64,000 nt of DNA from Oxobacter pfennigii (GTDB lineage Bacteria; Bacillota; Clostridia; Clostridiales; Oxobacteraceae). Where the stretch lies: positions 1 to 64,000 of the forward strand of contig NZ_LKET01000051.1 in assembly GCF_001317355.1 (NCBI RefSeq), in the 5' to 3' direction. Below the pieces are notes generated by a model. The model saw only the letters and a program-made list of their open reading frames with translations, searched no databases and was not told where the DNA came from. Of this stretch, positions 55,525 to 64,000 are shown in pieces. The stretch's first letter is position 1; each line of letters begins with the position of its first letter. The position numbers and the translations under genes were made by a program.

Positions 55525-56205
55525 ATGAGATGGTGTTTCTACAAATCAGCCCCTGCTATTATATCGGCATCAGGCTTTATTTTTAGTTTATTTATTTACA
55601 TGGCCGTTAAATACTTGCCGCCAGACGCAGACTTGTTGTTATGGGCAACTGTCATATTCACTCAGACACTTTCAGGGTTGATGTTCGGACTGTTAATTAA
55701 AAAGCTGCATGACCGCTCCAACAGCGACTCATTAACGGGCTTAAAGAACAGGCGTTATTTTTACAACAGGCTTGCACATGAAATGGGACGCTTGAAAAAG
55801 GTTAAATCATCTGTATCTCTTGCAGTTATTGACGTGGACAATTTTAAAAATATTAACGATACTTATGGACACGTTGAAGGTGACAGGGTTTTAGCAGAGC
55901 TTGCAAGCATTTTCAAGACACACGCAAGGGCGAAAGACATTGTTGTAAGATGGGGCGGTGAGGAATTTGCGATCATACTGCCTGATACTGACTGTGAAGG
56001 GGCAAAAGCATATGCTGAACGTATAAGGAGTGTAGTTGAAAATCATAGTTTTCCCTGTAAAGTTACAATTTGCATCGGTATTACCTGTACGGAAATTGAT
56101 ATGGATATGGATAAGTTTGTAGCTATGGCAGACCAAGCATTATATAAAGCTAAAGAGAAGAAAAACAGAGTAGTAAGCATGAAAGGGCAGCTTCTGTTGA
56201 AGTAG
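55525..56205 (+). CDS. Membrane-bound diguanylate cyclase
   Basis: 226 aa from ATG 55525. Two N-terminal membrane segments (about 10-30 and 40-62) carry a cytoplasmic GGDEF domain: DSLTGLKNRRYFYNRL (near 70), IDVDNFKNINDTYGH (near 103) and the active-site loop RWGGEEFAI (near 145). It should make cyclic di-GMP. The product inhibition site RxxD is not evident before the loop. A GTG three codons earlier is in frame but overlaps the ribosome site. Confidence 0.92.
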   Translation: MRWCFYKSAPAIISASGFIFSLFIYMAVKYLPPDADLLLWATVIFTQTLSGLMFGLLIKKLHDRSNSDSLTGLKNRRYFYNRLAHEMGRLKKVKSSVSLAVIDVDNFKNINDTYGHVEGDRVLAELASIFKTHARAKDIVVRWGGEEFAIILPDTDCEGAKAYAERIRSVVENHSFPCKVTICIGITCTEIDMDMDKFVAMADQALYKAKEKKNRVVSMKGQLLLK

Positions 56206-56317
56206 CTGAGCTGGGTATATAAAGACAATATCTTTCCTAAGTCAACCGGTGCTTAAGGATTTACAGGGTATAATGGTTTTACTATTTCCTGAAAGATGGA
56301 TGAAAGGAATTGACGAT

Positions 56318-56503
56318 ATGATTACAATTGCTGAAAAAGTAGATATTCTAAAGCGTCAATTAAATTCTCTCATAAGCAATGGAAATTTAGACAATCCCTT
56401 AGTATTGGAAATAAGCCAGGAATTAGACAAAACCATCGTAGAGTTTTACACATTACAGAGCAGTACAGAGGATACTCTCTATTGCAGGAAACAGGTGGTT
56501 TAA
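56318..56503 (+). CDS. Spo0E-like aspartyl-phosphate phosphatase
   Basis: 61 aa from ATG 56318 (AAAGGA nine bases upstream); an extension to 56249 has no site. Two helices with EISQELDKTIVEFY (near 37-50) match the SxxLDxxIxxY signature of Spo0E proteins, which remove phosphate from Spo0A and delay sporulation. The position next to a cyclic di-GMP synthase suggests shared control of the sporulation or lifestyle decision, but that is inference. Confidence 0.85.
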   Translation: MITIAEKVDILKRQLNSLISNGNLDNPLVLEISQELDKTIVEFYTLQSSTEDTLYCRKQVV

Positions 56504-56562
56504 ACTGATCAACCTAGTAAGTAATTTCACCCTAGCGCTTTATCAGGAGATGACATAGTAAT

Positions 56563-57024
56563 ATGGGCAAAGAGTCAATTATATTAGCATCTTCATGGAT
56601 TATAGCTTCATTGATGTTATTATTTTTTGTCCCAGAAAATAGAATCCGCCATGCTTGGCTAATTTTTCTCTTTAAACAATTGATGACATGGATATTGGGG
56701 TTATTGGTTGTAGAATACGATTTGATTGAATATCCGGTTGAAATATTCAAATATGCAAATAAAACAAGTTTTACATTTGAATATTTTGTTTATCCTGTAA
56801 TTTGTGTTGTTTTCAACCTTCACTATCCTGGAAAGAAAACTTTGCTAAAACAATTCATATATTATTTATATTATTGTACGGCAATAACTGTAATTGAGAT
56901 ATTTATTGAAAAATACACAAATCTTATTAAGTATATACATTGGTCATGGTATTTAACCTGGATTACCTTATATATAACGTTTTTTGCTTCGAGAAAATTT
57001 TATGTGTGGTTCTTTAAACTATAA
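56563..57024 (+). CDS. CBO0543-type membrane protein
   Basis: 153 aa with about five hydrophobic segments and the motif RIRHAWLIFLFKQLMTWILG followed by EYDLIEYPVE and TSFTFEYFVYPVICVVFN. I recognise this layout from clostridial and Bacillus membrane proteins of the CBO0543 group, whose function is unknown; several are near sporulation genes. GGAGATGA lies upstream of the ATG. Confidence 0.75.
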   Translation: MGKESIILASSWIIASLMLLFFVPENRIRHAWLIFLFKQLMTWILGLLVVEYDLIEYPVEIFKYANKTSFTFEYFVYPVICVVFNLHYPGKKTLLKQFIYYLYYCTAITVIEIFIEKYTNLIKYIHWSWYLTWITLYITFFASRKFYVWFFKL

Positions 57025-57116
57025 GACAGCAATTAAGTGTTCTTTTACGGAATTTTCATATTTATTCAGATTTGTCAGTATAATAGAATGTCAGTACTTT
57101 TATGGAGTTTTTACAT

Positions 57117-58835
57117 ATGTACCAATATCCAAAGATTCTACCTGAAACCCCCGCACCTAACCCTAATAACCCCACTGATGAACAAAGACATGATATGCTG
57201 AGAACATCCCTTAATAAAGCCGGCAGGAATGATGATTATACAAATATCATAGGCCTTTTGTCCCCATCTCAGGATATAACACGCTATGCAAATCCCGGAG
57301 AATTCAAAGGCAGAAAGGTAGGTATTATAGGGGCCGGCCTTGCAGGTATGTCTGCTGCATTTGAACTCCGGAAGCTTGGATATGATATTACCATTTTTGA
57401 CCCTGTTGCCGATCGGATTGGAGGAAGAGTATACACTTACTATTTTGATAAGGAAAAACGATTGTATGGAGAATTTGGCGCCACCAGAATACCTATATCC
57501 CACGAAACTACATGGCACTATATCAATCTTTTTAAATTAAATACCATACCTTACATTAATGCAGACCCCAATACCTTTACCTATGTGAGAAATATAAGGG
57601 TGAGGAACGACCTTGAGGGGCAAAATATATTCCATAGTATCTATCCATTGTTTAACTTACCTTCAAAGGAAGCAAACACCCCTTGGCCAGAACTTTATTA
57701 TAAGGTTTCCAGATATTATCTGTCAAATCTGACCCCTGAAATAAGAAAGCAGTTTCTTATGATATTGCCGAGATACGATGTACGTTTTGAAAATATCATT
57801 AACATGAGTATCCGCCAGGCATTAAACTTATATGGACTGAGCAGCGCTGCTATAAATCTGATTACAAGCGTTATGCCCATTACAGGGTCCACAATTGACA
57901 ATAGCTTCGAAGGAACCTTAAATGATGACTATACTATGGATTATTTTAACCTGTACCGCATAGATGGGGGAATGGCAAATCTCCCGCTGGCATTTTATAG
58001 TTCCCTATCTTCACCCAACCCTCCGGAATACCCCGGAATACCCCAAAGCGCCCTTGGAAGGATAACCTGGAAAAGAGGGCATGCGGTCTATGGCCTTTAC
58101 AAGTCAGGCACCGACGGAAAGGTTGTTGTTAAACACAGGGCTTTCCCTTCCTATACTCATTATGAAGATTCATTTGAAACCTTTGACTATGTTATTTGTG
58201 CTATCACTATGTCCCAATTAAGGCTGGTGGATATCCAGCCTCAGTTTAGCGAAGGAAAAATGGAGGCTATAAAGAATGTGGTTAATCTCGATGCCCAAAA
58301 GACCCTTTTCCTCTGTAAGGAAAGGTTCTGGGAAAAGCAGGGTATTTTTGGAGGTTCATCTTACACCGATGGAATCAGTCAAATAATATCATATCCTCAA
58401 GACCATACTCCCAATATGCAAAATAGCGCCAATAGTTTTTCTGAACCAGGTGTGCTGACAGCATCATATAATGTTGGCCAGGATGCCATTAGATTGGGCC
58501 ATGCCCACGTCTCCAGCCGATATAGATTTGTCCGTGAAGATGTAGAGCGGGTTCATGGGCTCCCGGAAAAATATTTGGAAAGCATTGTACTGGATCATAA
58601 AACAGTAGACTGGTTCCAGGAATACTATGCAAAAGGCGCTTTCCGGGCGCTCTTACCGGGACTGAAGACTGAGCTTTTATATCCATCATCAGTTCCCGAA
58701 TTCAATAACAGAGTATTTTTTGCAGGTGAGCAAGTTTCCACTAAAAATGCATGGATACAGGGAGCGCTGCAAACCGGCATGTCCGCTGCAAATGACGTTG
58801 CCTGCTATTCTATAATCCGTAAACATCAAAAGTGA
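57117..58835 (+). CDS. Flavin-containing amine oxidase, copy 1
   Basis: 572 aa from ATG 57117; GGAG lies nine bases before it, inside a slightly longer frame. An N-terminal segment (NNPTDEQRHDMLRTSLNKAG) is followed by the FAD dinucleotide fold VGIIGAGLAGMSAAFELRK (near 67) and GGRVYTYYF, and the C-terminal NRVFFAGEQVSTKNAWIQGA completes the flavin site. It resembles L-amino-acid or monoamine oxidases. These normally use oxygen, odd for an anaerobe. No signal peptide is seen. It is directly followed by a paralogue. Confidence 0.9.
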   Translation: MYQYPKILPETPAPNPNNPTDEQRHDMLRTSLNKAGRNDDYTNIIGLLSPSQDITRYANPGEFKGRKVGIIGAGLAGMSAAFELRKLGYDITIFDPVADRIGGRVYTYYFDKEKRLYGEFGATRIPISHETTWHYINLFKLNTIPYINADPNTFTYVRNIRVRNDLEGQNIFHSIYPLFNLPSKEANTPWPELYYKVSRYYLSNLTPEIRKQFLMILPRYDVRFENIINMSIRQALNLYGLSSAAINLITSVMPITGSTIDNSFEGTLNDDYTMDYFNLYRIDGGMANLPLAFYSSLSSPNPPEYPGIPQSALGRITWKRGHAVYGLYKSGTDGKVVVKHRAFPSYTHYEDSFETFDYVICAITMSQLRLVDIQPQFSEGKMEAIKNVVNLDAQKTLFLCKERFWEKQGIFGGSSYTDGISQIISYPQDHTPNMQNSANSFSEPGVLTASYNVGQDAIRLGHAHVSSRYRFVREDVERVHGLPEKYLESIVLDHKTVDWFQEYYAKGAFRALLPGLKTELLYPSSVPEFNNRVFFAGEQVSTKNAWIQGALQTGMSAANDVACYSIIRKHQK

Positions 58836-58974
58836 CTCCGCTAAAATAGAATTAGTCAAAGGCATATGGCAAATGTTCAATCATCTTTTTAATGGATACC
58901 ATAAGTTATCATGCTTGCATGATACCGGTAATATAATAAAATATCAGTATTATTTTTATTCAGGAGCCTTTTAT

Positions 58975-60690
58975 ATGCATTCAACTCCTACAAATGGCCC
59001 TCAGCCAGTTCCTTTGCCTAAAAATCCAACAGATGAACAAAGACATAAAATTATTTACAACTCCCTCGTTGAAGCCGGAAGGCCCGAGGATTACGAAAAC
59101 ATTGTAGGGCTCTTACGCCCACCTCAAGATATAACCCGTTCTATAAGTCCTGGAGAATTTAAGGCCATCAAAGTAGGTATAATCGGTGGTGGTCTTGCAG
59201 GCATGGCCGCCGCCTTTGAACTGCGGAAACTCGGCTTTGATATTACCGTCTTTGAACCCATAACTGAAAGGGTCGGCGGAAGGATATACACTTATTATTT
59301 TGATAACGGAAAAAAGCTGTACGGGGAACTCGGAGCAGGAAGAATACCTGCATCCCATGAAACAGTATGGCACTACATCAACCTCTTCAAATTGGATACA
59401 TTACCGATAATTTCAGAGAACTCCAATAGTTTTATATATGTTAGGGAAGTAAGAGTAAGGGCTGATAATAAAGGGCAAAATGTACGCCATCAAATTTATC
59501 CTCTCTTCAATTTAACCGTTGAGGAAACTAATACTCAATGGCCGGAGCTATATGATCAGGTTACAAAACACTACCTGTCCAATCTGCCCCCTGAAGTGAG
59601 AAAACAACTGCTCATGACATTACCAAGGTATGATTATAGGTTGGAGGCCCTGCAGGATATCAGTATCCGCCAGGCTATGCAGCAATATGGTTTGAGCCTT
59701 GACGCAGTTAATATGATTACAAGCGTCATGCCTACCGTAGGGGCATTACTGGACAACAGTTATGCAGCTGAGCTGCATAGTGAATATTCGCTGGATTATA
59801 TGAATCCATACAGGATATCCGGAGGGATGCTGAATCTTCCTCTGGCATTTTATAATTCACTGACATCTCCAAATCCTTCAGAATATCCGGGCATACCACA
59901 GGATGCTCTAGGGAGTGTCAATTGGAAGGGTGGATTTATTGTAACCGGAATTTTTAAATCGGCCTCAAATGGAAAAGTAGCTATACGGTACATGCGCACA
60001 ACTGTTCCAGAAGATATTTTCGAAGATTTTGATTATGTTCTTTGTGCGGCACCTTATCCGACACTAAGGCCAATGGATATTTCCCCGGTCTTTACTCCTA
60101 GGAAGATGCAGGCAATTAAGCAGGTGTATTATCAGGATGCCCAGAGAACACTTTTCCTCTGCAGGGAACGGTTCTGGGAGAGATTGGGCATTTACAGAGG
60201 TTCCTCTTATACCGATGAAATAATTCAGATGATTATATACCCCCAGGACCATGCGCTCTGCTCGCAAAGCAGCCCCGGCTGTTCTCCCGGTGAGCCGGGT
60301 GTGCTTATAGCTTCATATAATATAGGACAGGACGCTGATTCTCTGGGCAACTTTTTACCGATGGAAAAATATCTTTATCTGAGGAACAAAGTTGAAAAGG
60401 TCCACGGGCTGCCGCGGTGGTCTTTAGACTTTAATAAAATAGTTTCCGGATTCAAGACCATTAACTGGTCCAGTGAGCCGTATTTCTTCGGTGCATTCCA
60501 GTTTTTCCTTCCGGGTCAGCAACGAGACTTTTTATATATATCTACAATCCCCGAATATGGAAACAGAGTGTTTTTCGCCGGAGAACACACTTCACCGAAA
60601 AACGGATGGCTTCAGGGGGCACTGCAAAGCGGCATGATTGCAGCTAAAGACATTGCATATTATGGCATAATTCATAAATATCAAAGATGA
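58975..60690 (+). CDS. Flavin-containing amine oxidase, copy 2
   Basis: 571 aa from ATG 58975 with CAGGAG eight bases upstream; a longer frame to 58873 lacks a site. It is colinear with copy 1 throughout, including NPTDEQRH near the start, VGIIGGGLAGMAAAFELRK and NRVFFAGEHTSPKNGWLQGA at the end, so the two arose by tandem duplication. The 139-base spacer and the region before copy 1 share TATAAT-rich sequence and a similar ribosome site, suggesting that the promoter was duplicated too. Substrate unknown. Confidence 0.9.
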   Translation: MHSTPTNGPQPVPLPKNPTDEQRHKIIYNSLVEAGRPEDYENIVGLLRPPQDITRSISPGEFKAIKVGIIGGGLAGMAAAFELRKLGFDITVFEPITERVGGRIYTYYFDNGKKLYGELGAGRIPASHETVWHYINLFKLDTLPIISENSNSFIYVREVRVRADNKGQNVRHQIYPLFNLTVEETNTQWPELYDQVTKHYLSNLPPEVRKQLLMTLPRYDYRLEALQDISIRQAMQQYGLSLDAVNMITSVMPTVGALLDNSYAAELHSEYSLDYMNPYRISGGMLNLPLAFYNSLTSPNPSEYPGIPQDALGSVNWKGGFIVTGIFKSASNGKVAIRYMRTTVPEDIFEDFDYVLCAAPYPTLRPMDISPVFTPRKMQAIKQVYYQDAQRTLFLCRERFWERLGIYRGSSYTDEIIQMIIYPQDHALCSQSSPGCSPGEPGVLIASYNIGQDADSLGNFLPMEKYLYLRNKVEKVHGLPRWSLDFNKIVSGFKTINWSSEPYFFGAFQFFLPGQQRDFLYISTIPEYGNRVFFAGEHTSPKNGWLQGALQSGMIAAKDIAYYGIIHKYQR

Positions 60691-60719
60691 AATTGCTGAA
60701 GGTGGTACTTATCTGAAAA

Positions 60720-60772
60720 CATAAATATACGGCTTAGATCGATTCAAAACCGTTCAAAGCCGTATATTTATG
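60720..60772. terminator. Bidirectional hairpin after amine oxidase copy 2 and tRNA-Leu
   Basis: CATAAATATACGGCTT and its exact 16-base complement flank a 21-base loop. It stands between convergent units, the amine oxidases and tRNA-Leu, and may end both transcripts; no strong T run is present. Confidence 0.65.
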
Positions 60773-60774
60773 TT

Positions 60775-60865
60775 TGGTGCCGGAGACCGGAATCGAACCG
60801 GTACGATCGGTAAAGATCGCAGGATTTTAAGTCCTGTGCGTCTGCCTGTTCCGCCACTCCGGCAC
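60775..60865 (-). tRNA. tRNA-Leu(UAA)
   Basis: A 91-base type II tRNA with encoded CCA. Acceptor GTGCCGG/CCGGCAC, anticodon arm CAGGA-CTTAAAA-TCCTG giving TAA, and a long variable arm are all present. Confidence 0.96.
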
Positions 60866-60891
60866 GTCTATTTGTTCTTGCGACAAAATCT

Positions 60892-60920
60892 ATTATAGTA
60901 TATATGCTTACCATCGTCAA
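60892..60920 (-). promoter_or_regulatory. Promoter of tRNA-Leu
   Basis: TTGACG (60915-60920) and TATAAT (60892-60897) with 17-base spacing, about 27 bases before the mature tRNA end. Confidence 0.78.
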
Positions 60921-60967
60921 TAGTAATTATCACATATTTTTTATGCTAGTTATTCCACATATATCCA

Positions 60968-61870
60968 CTAAATGCACCTATCAATAAGCAATCCGTCAAG
61001 ATTGTCCTTTTCGCTCACTGTAATTGAGTATAAATTAGTTACTTCCATGACTGTTTTAAGTATCAAAGTACCCATGGGTATTACATCGGCTCTTTCTCTT
61101 TGAAGACCTGGAATATTATATCTTTCCTCCAGACTTAAGCTTATAAATCGCGAAAAAATGGCATCGACCCTATTCTTATTAAGCTTATACTCATGTACCC
61201 TGTCTATATCGTATGTTGTCAGTCCCATATCTATGGCTGCAAGGGTTGTTACGGTGCCTCCTATACCTACGAGACTTATGTTTTTAATTGTTTTAATATC
61301 ATCTACCGCGCTATTGACGATGGCTTTTATATATTCATAGGCATTTTTTATGTTATCTTCCGATGTATTCAGACCTGAAAATCTTTCAGTTATCCTTACG
61401 GAACCTATATCAATACTTTGCCCTTTAATTACCTTGCCATCCAATCCTAGTATCAGCTCCGTACTCCCTCCCCCTATGTCGCATATAAGACAATAGCCTT
61501 CTTTGACTACGGAGGAGGCCCCTAAAAAACCCAACTGTGCTTCTTTCTCACCAGATATTACTTCTATATCAATGCCCGTCTCTCTCTTTACGGCGCTGAT
61601 AAATTCATACCTGTTCGACGCATCTCTTACGGCACTGGTGGCAATAGCATATACATCTCTTATGCCATAAGATAAGCATAACTCCTTAAACCTTAATAGG
61701 GCATTTATATTTTTATCAATGCCCTCTTGACCTAAACGTTTGCTTTGGTCCACCATTTTGCCCAATCTCGTTATGATAGTATGCTTTTCTATTCTTTTTA
61801 CTTCCCCATCTACATCGGCTATAAGAAGCCTGGTTGAATTAGTTCCGATATCCATTGCTCCGAGTAACAT
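60968..61870 (-). CDS. Ppx/GppA-family phosphatase
   Basis: 300 aa of the ASKHA fold. AMDIGTNSTRLLIAD (near 5-19) and CDIGGGSTELIL (near 128) are the two phosphate-binding motifs, and ATSAVRDASNRYEF is the catalytic segment with the family glutamate in SGEKEAQLGF. Such enzymes remove phosphate from polyphosphate ends or from guanosine pentaphosphate. It lacks the extra C-terminal HD-like domain of longer members. Confidence 0.93.
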   Translation of the reverse strand: MLLGAMDIGTNSTRLLIADVDGEVKRIEKHTIITRLGKMVDQSKRLGQEGIDKNINALLRFKELCLSYGIRDVYAIATSAVRDASNRYEFISAVKRETGIDIEVISGEKEAQLGFLGASSVVKEGYCLICDIGGGSTELILGLDGKVIKGQSIDIGSVRITERFSGLNTSEDNIKNAYEYIKAIVNSAVDDIKTIKNISLVGIGGTVTTLAAIDMGLTTYDIDRVHEYKLNKNRVDAIFSRFISLSLEERYNIPGLQRERADVIPMGTLILKTVMEVTNLYSITVSEKDNLDGLLIDRCI

Positions 61871-61930
61871 TTATTTCCCTCCAAAAAACTAAAGCACTTC
61901 ACCGTTTGTGAAATGCCTATTGCGCTTATT

Positions 61931-62356
61931 TTAATATGATGAACCTCTCCTGCTATAACCTCCGCCTCTTTTGGCATCCTGATTCTTTTTGATATCCTGG
62001 AAACGCTCTTCGCTGTCTTTCATAAACTTTGACAGCCTATCCTCGAAGGACAGAGGAATTGATTTGCTTCTTTCCTTATCCCAATCAATTTCTATAGGCC
62101 TTAAAGATTTTTTATCATTTTTATCCTGCGCTTGTTTAATAGAGAGACTTACTTTACCATCATCTTCTACGGAAATCACTTTTACCTTTACCTTGTCTCT
62201 TTCCTTCAAGAAATTGCGTATATCCTTGACAAAGGTGTTGGAAACCTCTGAAATATGCACAAGACCTGTTTTTCCGCCAATGAGCTCGATAAATGCTCCG
62301 AAATTTGTAATGTTTACAACAGTTCCCTCTACGATACTACCTACCTTCAGGGTCAT
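61931..62356 (-). CDS. S1-domain RNA-binding protein (YabR-like)
   Basis: 141 aa from ATG 62356 with AAGGAGG upstream; a longer frame has no site. Residues about 1-75 form an S1 domain (VGSIVEGTVVNITNFGAFIEL, quoted in part; then GLVHISEVS). A charged tail follows, ending in Gly/Arg/Ser repeats (RGGGYSRRGSS) that could also contact RNA. It follows divIC, the position of yabR in B. subtilis. Confidence 0.9.
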   Translation of the reverse strand: MTLKVGSIVEGTVVNITNFGAFIELIGGKTGLVHISEVSNTFVKDIRNFLKERDKVKVKVISVEDDGKVSLSIKQAQDKNDKKSLRPIEIDWDKERSKSIPLSFEDRLSKFMKDSEERFQDIKKNQDAKRGGGYSRRGSSY

Positions 62357-62476
62357 AAAGAAAGAATTCCTCCTTAAAAACATAAAAAATATCTTCATTA
62401 ATGATGTAATTATATAATAACCTAAAAATAGTGTCAAGCTGTTCACAAACAGTGCACATCAGTCCGTCTGTAAACA

Positions 62477-62752
62477 TCACTCCTCCTTGATAACGTAAGT
62501 TTTTTCTCCGGGCATAATAAGGCCCATTTTCTCCCTTGCCATTCGCTCTTTATATTCCTTGGTCTGGGCAAAATCTATCTCATCCTGAAGATTGGCATTG
62601 GTTTCCTCAATACTCATCTTTTCAGCATTTAATTGCTCTATTTCTTTTTTATACTTTACCATCATAGCCTGTTGATCAAAGAGTATGTATCCGAAATAAC
62701 ATATTATGGCTAAAATCATTACAAATCTGACTTTAAATCTTCTCTTCTTCAT
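62477..62752 (-). CDS. divIC: Septum formation initiator DivIC/FtsB-like
   Basis: 91 aa from ATG 62752 with GAGGG before it. A basic N-terminus and one membrane span (about 9-27) are followed by a coiled coil (KKEIEQLNAEKMSIEETNAN) and the FtsB/DivIC C-terminal REKMGLIMPGEKTYV. It takes part in cell division and sporulation septation. Position between yabQ and the S1 gene is conserved in Firmicutes. Confidence 0.92.
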   Translation of the reverse strand: MKKRRFKVRFVMILAIICYFGYILFDQQAMMVKYKKEIEQLNAEKMSIEETNANLQDEIDFAQTKEYKERMAREKMGLIMPGEKTYVIKEE

Positions 62753-62824
62753 AATATCCATCCCTCGTGAAGTTTGTTACATTGTTAAATTCTATATATC
62801 TACATAAATTCCTTCACGATTTCT

Positions 62825-63304
62825 CTATTTTTTAGTATTTATCTTTTTAATGATTCTGAATGCATAAGCATATATGTTTTTGCAGGCAACGATAAGGGAT
62901 GTCCCTATATAGTTCATAGGTCCCCAGGCTACGCTGTATAAAAGCTTGAATGGCAGCTTTATGGTAATTATGAGTATCCTTATAAGCTTGGAAATTGAAT
63001 ATATAAGAAATCTAAAAAATTTTAATATGTATGAAGAAAAAAGCTTGATATATACCACTATGCCTAAAGTCATCCCAAAGAAAGTATATATTCGAAGATC
63101 TGCAAAATCCGCGTTAAGAAGTATTATAAAAACTACACTGGCAGTCACAACCCAAAACAGCAAGTCCATAAAATAAAGAAAGGCTTTTGATGGCCTGGCA
63201 TAATAATTAATAGTCCTGTATATGTCAAATAAAATTCCTACGGAAAGCCCGGCAAAAACAGAAATTATTAAAGATGTAAACTGAGCTTCAACTGTGGATA
63301 TCAT
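62825..63304 (-). CDS. yabQ: Spore cortex biosynthesis protein YabQ
   Basis: 159 aa with several membrane segments (about 10-28, 40-60, 68-100) and a basic C-terminus. The GLSVGILFDIYRTINYY segment near residue 20 is the YabQ hallmark. In B. subtilis YabQ is needed for the spore cortex. It lies 24 bases after yabP on the same strand. Confidence 0.92.
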   Translation of the reverse strand: MISTVEAQFTSLIISVFAGLSVGILFDIYRTINYYARPSKAFLYFMDLLFWVVTASVVFIILLNADFADLRIYTFFGMTLGIVVYIKLFSSYILKFFRFLIYSISKLIRILIITIKLPFKLLYSVAWGPMNYIGTSLIVACKNIYAYAFRIIKKINTKK

Positions 63305-63328
63305 CTAAAAGTCCTCCTAAAGTTAAGG

Positions 63329-63658
63329 CTACTTGAATAATTTGCTTAAAATTCCCGCTCCTTTGGTTTTAAAATCCTGCTTTTCACTATAGACACATGA
63401 ATCGATGCTGCCGTTAATAAGCAAATCCCCTGTTTCTAAATTGAGCTTGCTCATATGCAATGCCGATCCCTTTATGGAGAGCATGCCTAATTCTGTTTCT
63501 AACATTATTTCTCCTTCATTGAAACTTTCAACATTAAGTACTCCTGAAAGCACCATTTTTTCTCTGTTTTCTAAAGAATAGCTATGTTTTCTGTCTCCCT
63601 TTAAAATCCTCGAACTCTGGGGCTTTAATTCTGGTTTCACTCTATTTCTTTCATCCAT
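63329..63658 (-). CDS. yabP: Sporulation protein YabP
   Basis: 109 aa. Residues about 28-95 are the YabP/YqfC domain (NREKMVLSGVLNVESFNEGE; LGMLSIKGSALHMSKLNLETG), a small beta-rich domain. It is needed for normal spore formation, acting with YabQ. It lies 112 bases after the rqcP stop, with an intrinsic terminator in between, suggesting separate, sporulation-timed transcription. Confidence 0.93.
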   Translation of the reverse strand: MDERNRVKPELKPQSSRILKGDRKHSYSLENREKMVLSGVLNVESFNEGEIMLETELGMLSIKGSALHMSKLNLETGDLLINGSIDSCVYSEKQDFKTKGAGILSKLFK

Positions 63659-63755
63659 CTGAGTTGACCTCCCGGAAATAATCTATTGAATTATATGAAA
63701 GAAATTTATTAATTATGATAAAAGTAACCTAAGTCCCATTTTTCAATTAATGGAC

Positions 63756-63784
63756 ATAAAAAAGAGACACTTAAAAAGTGTCTT
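63756..63784 (-). terminator. Terminator overlapping the rqcP stop codon
   Basis: GACACTT/AAGTGTC forms a 7-bp stem with a TTT loop and a TCTTTTTT tail on the minus strand. The stop codon of the rqcP gene is within the stem. Confidence 0.85.
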
Positions 63785-64000
63785 CACCCTCCACTACTCT
63801 GTACATGGCCGCTGCTCCTTCTTTTTTTACGTTTTCAGCTACATCAAGTATTTCTGCCTTCAGCATCCTGTTCCCAAACCGTATTTCGATTATATCATTT
63901 ACATTTACTTCCGTACCCGGCTTTGCGACTTTTCCGTTAATGGATACCCGGCCAGTATCGCAGGCTTCCTTTGCTACAGTTCTTCTTTTTATTATTCTGG
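63771..64000 (-). CDS. rqcP: S4-domain RNA-binding protein RqcP (YabO), 5' end outside
   Basis: The last 75 codons are in the window; the start lies to the right. The visible part RIIKRRTVAKEACDTGRVSI and the following NGKVAKPGTEVNV form the S4 domain that binds RNA. The protein assists ribosome quality control with RqcH in B. subtilis. It precedes yabP, as in other Firmicutes. Confidence 0.92.
   Translation of the reverse strand, partial: RIIKRRTVAKEACDTGRVSINGKVAKPGTEVNVNDIIEIRFGNRMLKAEILDVAENVKKEGAAAMYRVVEGEDTF

Noticed and set aside
1-64000. CRISPR arrays, prophage or transposase genes
   Set aside because: No regularly spaced repeats, no integrase, no transposase reading frame and no phage structural genes were seen.

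Overview
The window looks like the chromosome of an anaerobic, spore-forming member of the Clostridia with AT-rich, Gram-positive DNA. This rests on spoIIE, yabP, yabQ and a Spo0E-like gene, strong GGAGG-type ribosome binding sites, TTGACA/TATAAT promoters, a pyrBI pair, and biotin-dependent decarboxylase and tungsten/molybdenum genes. I cannot name the species. Most genes lie on the minus strand, so transcription mainly runs from high to low coordinates.

The two ends form one familiar chromosomal block. Reading leftwards from 64000, rqcP-yabP-yabQ-divIC-S1 protein, tRNA genes and spoIIE-tilS-hpt-ftsH appear in almost the order known from Bacillus subtilis. The same series resumes at the left end as coaX-dusB-greA-lysS and then an rRNA operon, of which only the first bases of 16S (1-24, minus) are present. 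Between ftsH and coaX about 33 kb of other metabolic genes are interposed.

Layout from left to right. 1-790: 16S start, rRNA promoter, and a 33-residue membrane peptide gene with a strong promoter. 790-3931: an operon of a split transketolase and a RuBisCO-like protein (the most unusual enzyme set here). 4053-6058: lysS and greA. 6485-8409: two linked proteins of the 'quinate 5-dehydrogenase' type. 8515-10897: dusB, coaX and a probable pantothenate ECF transporter. 11116-15295: pyrB-pyrI-pyrC-pyrK-pyrD behind a PyrR-type leader. 15490-20416: birA, a homocysteine methyltransferase-like gene, asnB and a PAP2 phosphatase, with a 200-bp foldback element between the last two. 20662-22572: a MarR regulator and MATE pump with matching operators. 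22737-29649: a tungstate-uptake and molybdopterin-cofactor operon with a hairpin-switch leader. 29840-33472: an aminotransferase and a biotin-dependent sodium-pump decarboxylase set lacking its beta subunit. 33593-39625: histidine degradation (hutU, ftcD, cyclodeaminase, hutI) and an M20 peptidase. 39653-42898: small enzymes, murI, and selenium/molybdenum hydroxylase accessory genes. 43229-50270: a CoaD-like gene, ftsH, hpt, tilS, spoIIE. 50755-54426: an ABC exporter operon with a regulator, in which two genes each carry a single-base frameshift. 54559-60865: tRNA genes, an XRE regulator, a diguanylate cyclase, a Spo0E-like protein, a membrane protein and tandem flavin amine oxidases. 60968-64000: ppx/gppA-like gene and the yab cluster.

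The genes connect functionally. BirA would biotinylate the carrier protein at 31144-31569. Histidine breakdown ends in glutamate plus methenyl-tetrahydrofolate. Tungstate uptake, two MoeA proteins and the YqeC/MocA pair suggest a lifestyle using W/Mo enzymes such as formate dehydrogenase or selenium-dependent hydroxylases, although none of those enzymes lies in this window.
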